Shown: positions 16,320-22,954 of the stretch, piece after piece
How the letters are laid out: each line of letters opens with the position of its first letter
How positions within the stretch are numbered: the first letter of the stretch is position 1
Source of the DNA: Bordetella parapertussis
GTDB lineage: Bacteria; Pseudomonadota; Gammaproteobacteria; Burkholderiales; Burkholderiaceae_C
Direction of reading: 5' to 3'
NCBI GenBank assembly: GCA_945901125.1
Contig: CAMDKD010000035.1
Coordinates: 1 to 29,978, forward strand
DNA length: 29,978 bases
Translations under genes and position numbers: made by a program
Notes under the pieces: model-generated
Told to the model about the DNA's origin: nothing
Seen by the model: only the letters and a program-made list of their open reading frames with translations
The model's database searches: none

Positions 16320-17873
16320 TTAAGCCTTCTTAACGGTTTGCGGCAATACAAAACCGGCGCCGTGCGGAGCGGCGCTCAAGCCTTTGCGGAACACCACGGT
16401 CTGGTTGTACTGGAACAAAGGAATCACACACGCGTTTTCAGCGATGTATTTGTCCACCTTTTTGTAACCGGCGATGCGCTTGGCTTCGTCCTTCTCGCCC
16501 CACAGCGGGCCGATCAGGTCGTCCACGTCTTTGGTTTTCCAGGCCGAGTGCGGTGAATGCGTGAACATGGCAAAACCGGTGGAAGTTGAGGGGTCGCCAA
16601 TGGCATTGCCCCAGTTGTAGAAAGCCGCAGGTGCCAGCTTTTGCTGGGCGCGCAGTTCGTAATGTTTGGCGATCTCGTAAACCTCGAGTTCAGCTTCCAC
16701 ACCTATGTTTTTCCACATGCCGACCACGGCTTGCATGACTTCGAAATCCTTGGGCTTGAAGCCGCGTGTGGTCTGCACTTTGAAGCGCAAGGGGTTTTCT
16801 TTGGTGAAACCGGCTTGCTTCATCAACTCGGTGGCTTTGGCCACGTCGTAAGGCACTTTGGTTGACGCGTCATAAGCAGCATAAGACGGAGCTTGCAGCG
16901 TATCGATAGGCTGAGCCGCGCCTTTGAGCAGTTTTTCGGTGAGTGCTTTTTTGTTGATAGACATGGCCAGCGCTTTGCGCACTCTCACGTCTAACATGGG
17001 CTCCAGGCTGGTCAGGAAAATCATGCCGATGTCGGTGACAGGCGCGTTGGTGCCGCCGAAACCTTTGGCCTTGAGACGGTCGTATTCCTCGAAAGGGATT
17101 TCCATGGTCATGTCCGAGCGGCCGGATTCGATTTCGGCAATCCGCGCTGACGGGTCGGTAACGAATTTGACGATGACAGTCTCAAACGCAGGCTTGCCGC
17201 CGAAGTAGTCGGCGAAGGCCTTGAGTTTCATGTGCGAACCGGCGACAAACTCTTCGACCATGTAAGGGCCGCTGCCCACGGGTTTTTTCTCGAAACCTTC
17301 TTTACCGACTTTCTCAAAATAGGCCTTGGGCAACACGTAGCCGGTGAGAAAAGCCATCCATTTGAAGAAAGCGGGTTCGAATTCTTTGACATCGGCGGTG
17401 ACGGTGTCGCCTTCAGCCTTGACGTTGGTGACCTTGCCCCAGACGAATTGAATGGGGTTGCCGGTTTTCGGGTCACCGGCGCGGATCAGCGACCAGGCCA
17501 CGTCTTCGGCGGTGACTTTGGTGCCGTCGTGCCACTTGGCGTTTTTGCGCACGGTCATGCTGATTTTGCTGCGGTCGGCGTTCCAGCCCCACTTGGTCAG
17601 CAAATCGGGCTTGAGGCTCAAGTCGGCGTTCTGGTCGATGTACTGCGACAGCACGGCTTTGTAAAGCGCTTGTATGGTCGGGTTGACGGCCGAGGGACCG
17701 ACGGTCGGATCCCAAGAAGGCAGGCTGACGTTATAGGCAATCGTCAAAGTGTTGCTGTTTTGGGCCAGCACCTGCAAGGGGCCGCTGGCACCCAAGGCGG
17801 CCAGGCTCAAACCTGTGTGGCGCAAAAACGCGCGGCGCTGCTCGGCAAATTCGGGGGTGTCGATGAAATTCAT
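16320..17873 (-). CDS. ABC transporter substrate-binding protein, family 5 (SBP_bac_5)
   Basis: This periplasmic binding protein of the peptide/opine/nickel class has 517 residues. The N-terminus EQRRAFLRHTGLSLAALGAS has a twin-arginine-like RRAFLR motif before a hydrophobic stretch, with likely cleavage after LQVLAQ, so Tat export is possible. Family blocks are visible: SLKPDLLTKWGWNADRSKI, KNAKWHDGTKVTAEDVAWSL, KKPVGSGPYMVEEF, and RKALAMSINKKALTEKLLKG. A good ribosome-binding site (AAGGACATCACC) precedes the ATG. It follows the cyclase gene after 48 bp and is followed by a strong terminator. Family 5 proteins bind peptides but also many aromatic and small organic ligands; with this operon, an aromatic ligand is plausible but not shown. 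Confidence 0.93.
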   Translation of the reverse strand: MNFIDTPEFAEQRRAFLRHTGLSLAALGASGPLQVLAQNSNTLTIAYNVSLPSWDPTVGPSAVNPTIQALYKAVLSQYIDQNADLSLKPDLLTKWGWNADRSKISMTVRKNAKWHDGTKVTAEDVAWSLIRAGDPKTGNPIQFVWGKVTNVKAEGDTVTADVKEFEPAFFKWMAFLTGYVLPKAYFEKVGKEGFEKKPVGSGPYMVEEFVAGSHMKLKAFADYFGGKPAFETVIVKFVTDPSARIAEIESGRSDMTMEIPFEEYDRLKAKGFGGTNAPVTDIGMIFLTSLEPMLDVRVRKALAMSINKKALTEKLLKGAAQPIDTLQAPSYAAYDASTKVPYDVAKATELMKQAGFTKENPLRFKVQTTRGFKPKDFEVMQAVVGMWKNIGVEAELEVYEIAKHYELRAQQKLAPAAFYNWGNAIGDPSTSTGFAMFTHSPHSAWKTKDVDDLIGPLWGEKDEAKRIAGYKKVDKYIAENACVIPLFQYNQTVVFRKGLSAAPHGAGFVLPQTVKKA

Positions 17874-17921
17874 GGTGATGTCCTTGAAGTGAAGGGGGAA
17901 AATAAATCGAATGCAAAAAAA

Positions 17922-18704
17922 TCAGGAAGGTAACAAAGCAAGTACGCGCAAAGGGCTGCCGGAGCCGCCTTTGATTTTCAGCGGAGCCGACACAATCATG
18001 GCGCCGGTGGCGGGCAGCTGATCCAGGTTGGTCAGGCATTGCAAACCGAAGCGGTTGGCGCCGTGCATCAAAGTGTGGCAGGGGTAAGGCATGGGCCAGG
18101 CATAGGACTGGCCGGCGTCGGTGTTGATGGTTTCCACCGCAAAACCGTGCACATGGCGTTCCTTGATCAGCCATTCCACCGTGGCCTGTGTGGGGCCGGG
18201 GGTGTGGGCACCGTCTTCGCGCATATTCACATAAGCAACGGGGTCGGAGATGCGCTTAGACCAGTCGGTGCGAAACGCCAGCCAGGCACCCGCAGGGATC
18301 TTGCCGTGCTTGGCTTCCCAGGCTTGCAAAAACTCGACCGTCAGCAGCCAATCCGGATTGGCTTTGACTTCAGCGCTGGCGTCAACCACCACCACGGAGG
18401 CGATGAAATTGTCAGGCGTGATGGTGTCCACGGTGTTGTTCGGATGGTCTTTGCCGGTGACCCAGTGCGCCGGGGCGTCAAAGTGGGTGCCGGTGTGTTC
18501 GCCGCAGCTGAAGTTGTTCCAGTACCAGCCTGGGCCGGCGTCGTCGTATTTGGAAATCTGCTCCATTTTGAAAGCCGCCACCTGACCGAATTGCGGTGGC
18601 AGTTGCAAAGGAGGAAAGTCGGAAGACAGCGGATGTGTCAAATCGATGATGCGAATATTGCCGCTGGCGATGTCGGCAGCAAAGGAAGCCAGAGAATTGC
18701 TCAT
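17922..18704 (-). CDS. Cyclase family protein, isatin hydrolase / kynurenine formamidase-like
   Basis: This metal-dependent amidohydrolase of the cyclase family (PF04199) has 260 residues. The metal-binding motif HxGTHxDxPxH is intact as HTGTHFDAPAH, with H70, H74, D76 and H80. From memory, the flanking WYWNNFSCGEH and the NNTVDTI segment resemble bacterial isatin hydrolases more than the shorter (~210-residue) KynB kynurenine formamidases. Isatin hydrolase opens isatin to isatinate; KynB hydrolyses N-formylkynurenine. The start MSNSLASF is chosen because AGGAG lies 7 bp upstream; a longer frame from 18830 lacks such a site and crosses the promoter. It is the first gene of the operon, so its reaction probably relates closely to the inducing compound. 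The exact substrate is uncertain. Confidence 0.85.
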   Translation of the reverse strand: MSNSLASFAADIASGNIRIIDLTHPLSSDFPPLQLPPQFGQVAAFKMEQISKYDDAGPGWYWNNFSCGEHTGTHFDAPAHWVTGKDHPNNTVDTITPDNFIASVVVVDASAEVKANPDWLLTVEFLQAWEAKHGKIPAGAWLAFRTDWSKRISDPVAYVNMREDGAHTPGPTQATVEWLIKERHVHGFAVETINTDAGQSYAWPMPYPCHTLMHGANRFGLQCLTNLDQLPATGAMIVSAPLKIKGGSGSPLRVLALLPS

Positions 18705-18734
18705 GGGAAACTCCTGTATGCAAAGGCAAAGAAC

Positions 18735-18763
18735 ATTATGTGCAGGGCTGGTGGCTTTGGCAA
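18735..18763 (-). promoter_or_regulatory. Sigma-70 promoter of the catabolic operon
   Basis: On the minus strand TTGCCA (18758-18763, 5/6 match to the -35 consensus) and CATAAT (18735-18740, 5/6 match to the -10 consensus) are separated by exactly 17 bp. Transcription would start near 18728, giving a leader of about 24 nt with CAGGAG before the cyclase ATG. The divergent AraC-family gene suggests activation or repression here, but no regulator site was identified. Confidence 0.65.
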
Positions 18764-18889
18764 TCCGACTTTCGTTGACACTTATCCAGAAAACGCAATA
18801 ACAACCTAGCAACTTCCCTGCCCGGGCCACCCAAATGTTACGTTATGGAGCTTGCATATACTGTTTTATCTTTAACGGTTGGGCCTACC

Positions 18890-19891
18890 ATGACCTTCCA
18901 GACTTTTCCCCGGTCTCAGGCAGACGTACACCTGCTGGACAACTACCCTTTGATCCGCAGCCGCAAAATCGAAGAGGCCCGGGAATTGATAGGCCTGGCC
19001 TTGTCGCCGCACCGCCTGGAGATCACCGGTAACGCCGGGCGGTTTGAGGCCCGTCATAACCAAGTGCGTTTGAACCAGGTGTCGCTGAATGTGCTGAGCT
19101 ACGGTGCCGACGTCACCATAGACCCCGGCGTGCGCGGTGATTTTTATTTGTTCCAGTTGCCTTTGCGCGGCACGGCCTTGCTCAACTCCAATGGCCAGCA
19201 AGCGCAAGTGGATACTCGCACCATGGGCGTGCTGTTGCCGCGCGCCAAAACCAGCATGAACTGGAGTTGCGATTGCACCATGTTGATGGTGCATGTGCCC
19301 AGCAAACTGCTGCACCAGCGCCTGCCGGCAGCGCCCGGTCAGACTTGCCTGCCCTTCAGTCTGACGCAATCTTTGGACAACCCTGCTGTGTCCGCTTGGT
19401 GGTCGGCGCTGGTCGACATGACGCGTAACCTGGACCAACACGGCGAGCAATGGCTGAAATTGCCGGCGGCACAGGCGGCGATGGAAGCGTTTTTACTCAG
19501 CGGTGTTTCTATGTTTCATTCCCCGGAGGGAGACAAGAAAGTACACGGCACATCCAAGACAAATATTGCCTTGCAAAGATCGCTGGATTTCATTCACGCC
19601 AACGGACAACGCAGCCTGCGTTTGCACGAAGTCGCCGAAGCAGCCCGGGTCAGTCCACGCACGCTGGAGAGCATTTTTCACAACCGCTTCGGTATGTCGC
19701 CGCTGACCTACGAGCGCTGTGTGCGACTCGATCAGGTACACCAGACACTGAAAACTTATGCGGCCTCGGGCAAACGCGCCTCGGTGACGCAAATCGCCTT
19801 GCAAAACGGTTTCATACACATGGGGCGTTTTGCGGCTTACTACAAAGCGCGTTTCGGCTGCCCACCATCTGACACCTTGCGCCAAGCTTAA
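18890..19891 (+). CDS. AraC-family transcriptional regulator
   Basis: This is the likely regulator of the divergent catabolic operon. The N-terminal ~200 residues match the AraC-binding-like domain (RFEARHNQVRLNQVSLNVLSYG, cited as its core NQVRLNQVSLNVLSYG, and FYLFQLPLRGTALL), which probably senses a small molecule. The C-terminal ~100 residues are the double helix-turn-helix: LRLHEVAEAARVSPRTLES, then VTQIALQNGFIHMGRFAAYY and the closing FGCPPSDTLR. The start MTFQTFPRSQ (18890) is preferred because a TATACT -10-like box at 18857-18862 lies downstream of the alternative ATG at 18845. Neither start has a strong ribosome-binding site, so the choice is tentative; the longer form adds 15 residues. 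Confidence 0.88.
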   Translation: MTFQTFPRSQADVHLLDNYPLIRSRKIEEARELIGLALSPHRLEITGNAGRFEARHNQVRLNQVSLNVLSYGADVTIDPGVRGDFYLFQLPLRGTALLNSNGQQAQVDTRTMGVLLPRAKTSMNWSCDCTMLMVHVPSKLLHQRLPAAPGQTCLPFSLTQSLDNPAVSAWWSALVDMTRNLDQHGEQWLKLPAAQAAMEAFLLSGVSMFHSPEGDKKVHGTSKTNIALQRSLDFIHANGQRSLRLHEVAEAARVSPRTLESIFHNRFGMSPLTYERCVRLDQVHQTLKTYAASGKRASVTQIALQNGFIHMGRFAAYYKARFGCPPSDTLRQA

Positions 19892-19943
19892 GTCGTCACT
19901 GTGCCTGTTTGTTAACAAGGGCATAAGCGTTGCGCGGGCCGCT

Positions 19944-20948
19944 TTAGAAAGACTCGGTATCGACTTCCTTGGTCACCGCTTCGTTGTAGCGGTTGCCGCT
20001 CACGTTGTCGTGGTTGATGGCTTCGTCCAGACGCGCCAGAATGTCCGGCGACAGTTGTATATTCGCCGCGCCCATGTTGTCTTTCAAATGGTCAATCCGC
20101 GAGGTGCCGGGAATGGTGACGATATGCGGCGCCTGGTGCAACACCCAGGCTATCGCCAGCTGCGCCGGTGTGCAACCGATGTCGCGCGCAATCTGCAAAT
20201 AGCTGTCCAGCAGCTGCAGGTTTTTGGCGTAATTCTCGGCATGAAAACGCGGCGAGGTATGACGCCAGTCGGTGGGCAGCAGGCTGCCGATGTCGAGCAA
20301 ATCACCGCACAAATATTTTCTGGCCAGCGGGCTGAATGAGACAAAGGCCACGCCGAGTTCGCGGCAGGCATCCAGCACCGAGATTTCAGGGTTGCGGGTC
20401 CACAGCGAGTATTCGGTTTGCAAGGCGGCAATCGGATGCACCGCATAGGCTTTGCGCAGCGTAGCGGCAGACACCTCGGACAAACCAATGCTGCGTATCT
20501 TGCCGGCCTGAATCAAATCACTCATGGCGCCTACACTGTCTTCGATAGGCACTTTTTTGTCCCAGCGGTGCAGGTAATACAAATCGATGGTTTCGGTTTT
20601 CAGGCTGCGCAAACTGTTCTCACAGGTCGCGCGTATGGTTTCGGGCCGGCCGTCGATGACCCGCACTTTCTTGCCGTCGCCGTTCGCGTCCACGCCATGC
20701 AAGCCGCATTTGCTGGCCAGCACAAAACGGTCGCGCTGCGACGACAAGGTTTTGCCGATCATGCGCTCGCTTTCGCCGAAACCGTAGAGCGCGGCCGTGT
20801 CCAAAAAATCCACGCCCTCATCCAGCGCCGTCAGCAACAGCCGTTGCGCGTCGGCTTCGGGCGGCGGCGGGCCGTAGACCGGGCAAATATTCATGCATCC
20901 CAGGCCGATGGGATTGACGCGGAAAGGGCCGACTTGACGTGTTTTCAT
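19944..20948 (-). CDS. Aldo/keto reductase
   Basis: This is a 334-residue NAD(P)H-dependent oxidoreductase of the aldo/keto reductase superfamily with a TIM-barrel fold. The catalytic residues are visible: D50 (FLDTA), Y55 (LYG), K80 (ASKCG) and H127 (YYLHRWD). The segment KIRSIGLSEVSAATLRKA and the cofactor-binding VTIPGTSRIDHLKDNMGA near residue 285 are typical of the YakC/AKR13-like group. The start MKTRQVGPFRVNPIGLGCM is the standard N-terminus. It is convergent with the AraC-family gene and divergent from vapB, with no partner gene, so it appears to be monocistronic. The substrate is unknown. Confidence 0.9.
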   Translation of the reverse strand: MKTRQVGPFRVNPIGLGCMNICPVYGPPPPEADAQRLLLTALDEGVDFLDTAALYGFGESERMIGKTLSSQRDRFVLASKCGLHGVDANGDGKKVRVIDGRPETIRATCENSLRSLKTETIDLYYLHRWDKKVPIEDSVGAMSDLIQAGKIRSIGLSEVSAATLRKAYAVHPIAALQTEYSLWTRNPEISVLDACRELGVAFVSFSPLARKYLCGDLLDIGSLLPTDWRHTSPRFHAENYAKNLQLLDSYLQIARDIGCTPAQLAIAWVLHQAPHIVTIPGTSRIDHLKDNMGAANIQLSPDILARLDEAINHDNVSGNRYNEAVTKEVDTESF

Positions 20949-20964
20949 GCCCGCATTCTAGGCC

Positions 20965-21004
20965 TTGAAAAAGACTGATGTTTGATGCAAAATCATCAAA
21001 CATC
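20965..21004 (+). promoter_or_regulatory. vapBC promoter with perfect 11-bp inverted-repeat operator
   Basis: TTGAAA (20965-20970) and CAAAAT (20988-20993), 17 bp apart, form a sigma-70 promoter. GATGTTTGATG (20977-20987) and CATCAAACATC (20994-21004) are perfect 11-bp inverted repeats. Their 6-bp spacer is exactly the -10 box. A protein bound to this palindrome would block the promoter. Autorepression by VapB or the VapBC complex is the general rule, so this is its probable operator. Confidence 0.75.
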
Positions 21005-21018
21005 TTGAGGATTCGACC

Positions 21019-21282
21019 ATGCGCACCACCTTAGACATAGACGACGACGTGCTATTTGCCGCCAAGGAAATCGCCAGGCGCGAGAAAAAAACCATAGGCA
21101 AAGTGTTGAGCGAACAGGCGCGCCGGGCTTTTCATATGCCGGCCCATCCCTTGCAAGCCAATGAACCTGCGCCGCTTGCCGAGGGGCCGTTAGCCAAATA
21201 CGGTTTTCATCCACTGCCGCACAGAGGCGTCATCATCACCAATGAAATGATTGACCGTATCCGTGACGAGGAAGGCATTTGA
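21019..21282 (+). CDS. vapB: VapB-type antitoxin (ribbon-helix-helix)
   Basis: This is an 87-residue antitoxin partner of the following PIN-domain toxin. The N-terminus MRTTLDIDDDVLFAAKEIAR and the next KKTIGKVLSEQARRAF form a short beta strand and two helices, the ribbon-helix-helix DNA-binding fold. The remaining C-terminal part (from about residue 40) is Pro/Ala-rich then HRGVIITNEMIDRIRDEEG, the usual toxin-wrapping region. TTGAGG 8 bp upstream is the ribosome-binding site. Its stop overlaps the toxin ATG (TGATG). It presumably represses its own promoter through the palindrome just upstream. Confidence 0.88.
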   Translation: MRTTLDIDDDVLFAAKEIARREKKTIGKVLSEQARRAFHMPAHPLQANEPAPLAEGPLAKYGFHPLPHRGVIITNEMIDRIRDEEGI

Positions 21283-21710
21283 TGCGGGCTTTGCTGGATG
21301 TCAATATCCTGATTGCCCTCAACGACGAAGGACACATACATCACTTGACCGCCAGCAGGTGGCTGGCACAGCACATGCATTTGGGGTGGGCAAGTTGCCC
21401 GTTGACGCAAAACGGCATGCTGCGCATCATGAGTAAAGCAAGTTATAAAAATGTCCAGGACTTGTCTGTTTTGTTTGAAAAATTACGCAACGAAACCAGC
21501 CAGCCGAATCATGTGTTCTGGCCTGACGACATCAGCCTGTTAGACCAAGCCTTCATCGACGCGGACAAACTGCTAACCCCGCGCCAACTCACCGACGCTT
21601 ATTTACTGGCACTCGCGGTCAAGCACGGCGGCAGATTAATCACCTTGGATAAACGCATACCCTTGAACTCTGTCAAGGGTGCCAAAGCCATGCATTTGCT
21701 CAGCTTATAA
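21282..21710 (+). CDS. vapC: VapC-type PIN-domain ribonuclease toxin
   Basis: This 142-residue PIN-domain endoribonuclease is a type II toxin; characterised relatives cut tRNA or rRNA. Conserved acidic residues are D6 (LLDVNILIAL), D105 (LTDAYLLALAVKHGG) and D123 (TLDKRI), with the block CPLTQNGMLRIM in the middle. The start is the ATG at 21282; the in-frame TTG just upstream at 21279 lies inside the antitoxin stop region and is not needed. The C-terminal GGRLITLDKRI is typical of the group whose toxins carry TQNGxxR. It looks intact. It is convergent with ligC, with only 3 bp between the stops. Confidence 0.9.
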   Translation: MRALLDVNILIALNDEGHIHHLTASRWLAQHMHLGWASCPLTQNGMLRIMSKASYKNVQDLSVLFEKLRNETSQPNHVFWPDDISLLDQAFIDADKLLTPRQLTDAYLLALAVKHGGRLITLDKRIPLNSVKGAKAMHLLSL

Positions 21711-21713
21711 ACC

Positions 21714-22664
21714 TCAAGCGCTTAGCTGCTGCTCCAAATCGTGCAGTACCTGGTAACAAGGCAATACTTGCGCCACACTGCCGTTCGGTTCGCGGCCTTC
21801 GCGAATGGCTGAGAAAAATTCTCTGTCCTGCAACTCGATGCCGTTCATGGATACCGCCACCTTGGACACGTCGAGCTTTTCCTCTTTGCCGTTAAATAAA
21901 TCGTCATACCGCGCAATGTACGTGGCCGTGTCGCCGATGTACCTAAAGAACGTGCCCAGCGGCCCGTCGTTGTTAAAACTCAGCGACAGCGTGCAAATCG
22001 CGCCATTGGCCGCTTGCAGTTGAATGCTCATGTCCATGGCGATGCCTAGCGTCGGGTGAATCGGCCCTTGCATGGCATTGGCTTTCACCACCGGACTGCC
22101 GGCCTGGTAAGCGAACAAATCCACTGTGTGCGCAGCATGGTGCCAGAGCAAATGATCGGTCCAGCTGCGCGGCTGGCCGAGCGCGTTCATGTTGGTGCGG
22201 CGAAAAAAATAGGTTTGCACATCCATTTGGTAGATGTTGAATTGACCTGCCTGAGTTTGCTGGTGCACAAACTGATGGCTGGGGTTGAAGCGACGCGTGT
22301 GGCCGCACATGGCAACCAAACCGGTTTGTTTTTGCAGCTCCACCACTTGTGCGCCGTCGCGGTACACATCACACAGCGGAATTTCCACTTGCACATGCTT
22401 GCCCGCGTTCAAACAGGCGATTGACTGCGAGGCGTGCATTTGTGTGGGTGTGCACAAAATCACAGCGTCCACTTCTTTCAGCCCCAAGCTGTCGTTCAAA
22501 TCGGTGGTGACATGCGCAATGCCGTATTTATCGGCCACTTCTTGCGTCTTGGCTAAATCGCGACCTATCAGCGACACCACTTCCACGCCGTCAATCAGCT
22601 TGATGCCGTCCAGGTGCTTGATACCGAATGCGCCGGCACCGGCCAGGGCTACTTTGATGGTCAT
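21714..22664 (-). CDS. ligC: 4-carboxy-2-hydroxymuconate semialdehyde (hemiacetal) dehydrogenase, LigC/PmdC
   Basis: This 316-residue NAD(P)-dependent dehydrogenase of the Gfo/Idh/MocA family has an N-terminal Rossmann motif (ALAGAGAFGIKHLDG). Resemblance to LigC/PmdC is very strong from memory: AVILCTPTQMHASQSIAC, QVEIPL in place of the usual EKP motif, GHTRRFNPSHQ, QMDVQTYFFRRTNMNALG, RSWTDHLLWHHAAHTVDLFA and MNGIELQDREFFSAIREGRE. The enzyme acts after protocatechuate 4,5-dioxygenase and forms 2-pyrone-4,6-dicarboxylate. AAGGATTCCC precedes the ATG. None of the other ring-cleavage genes is in the window; the gene stands alone between a VapBC pair and a recombination scar that begins ~20 bp upstream of its start. 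It may be transcribed from an unrecognised promoter, or be a stranded pathway piece. Confidence 0.92.
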   Translation of the reverse strand: MTIKVALAGAGAFGIKHLDGIKLIDGVEVVSLIGRDLAKTQEVADKYGIAHVTTDLNDSLGLKEVDAVILCTPTQMHASQSIACLNAGKHVQVEIPLCDVYRDGAQVVELQKQTGLVAMCGHTRRFNPSHQFVHQQTQAGQFNIYQMDVQTYFFRRTNMNALGQPRSWTDHLLWHHAAHTVDLFAYQAGSPVVKANAMQGPIHPTLGIAMDMSIQLQAANGAICTLSLSFNNDGPLGTFFRYIGDTATYIARYDDLFNGKEEKLDVSKVAVSMNGIELQDREFFSAIREGREPNGSVAQVLPCYQVLHDLEQQLSA

Positions 22665-22695
22665 GGGAATCCTTTGTTATTGTTAGGTTCGATTG

Positions 22696-22812
22696 CTTGA
22701 GTTTAAAGAGATTTCTAAGGACAAGACGGTACAGCGGCCTGCGCACCAAAAAGCTCAAGTACGTGGCTAATTTTGAGCTTTTGAATTTTCTTAGGGAACT
22801 CATCAAACGCAT
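22696..22812 (-). pseudogene. Remnant of a pentapeptide-repeat protein gene, 3' end only
   Basis: The minus strand reads LVLRNLFKLK, the same C-terminus as the intact pentapeptide gene at 25697 (LALRNLFKLK). The nucleotides CTTGAGTTTAAAGAG are identical in both, and similarity continues without gaps for about 30 bp either side. The stop codon has changed from TAA to CAA. Upstream of ~22730 the similarity fades. The remnant sits just before ligC, in the same order as the pentapeptide gene and the ligC relic on the right. Confidence 0.6.
22749..22782. repeat. Perfect 10-bp inverted repeat
   Basis: AAAAGCTCAA (22749-22758) and TTGAGCTTTT (22773-22782) are perfect inverted repeats with a 14-nt loop. 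The A/T-rich ends could make it a weak bidirectional terminator. It lies inside the degraded stretch between ligC and the TonB receptor terminator. Confidence 0.5.
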
Positions 22813-22894
22813 GTCAAAGAAAAATCAGATCTTCAAACAGTAGTTTCTATGGCTTACTTTGCGCAACGACTTGGTGTGATTGGTGCTGATGGCT

Positions 22895-22923
22895 AAAAAA
22901 AAACCTGCCAATTGCTTGGCAGG
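22895..22923 (-). terminator. Intrinsic terminator of the TonB receptor gene
   Basis: On the minus strand CCTGCCAA and TTGGCAGG form a perfect 8-bp stem around a GCAA tetraloop (22904-22923). Nine T follow (22895-22903). It lies about 30 bp after the receptor stop, a textbook rho-independent terminator. Confidence 0.92.
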
Positions 22924-22954
22924 GAATCGTGGTGTTAATTAAAGCAAAAGGGAA

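Noticed and set aside
22700..22843. Plus-strand open stretch ending in a Lys-rich tail before TAG
   Set aside because: It overlaps the pentapeptide remnant, has no own start and resembles no known protein end convincingly.
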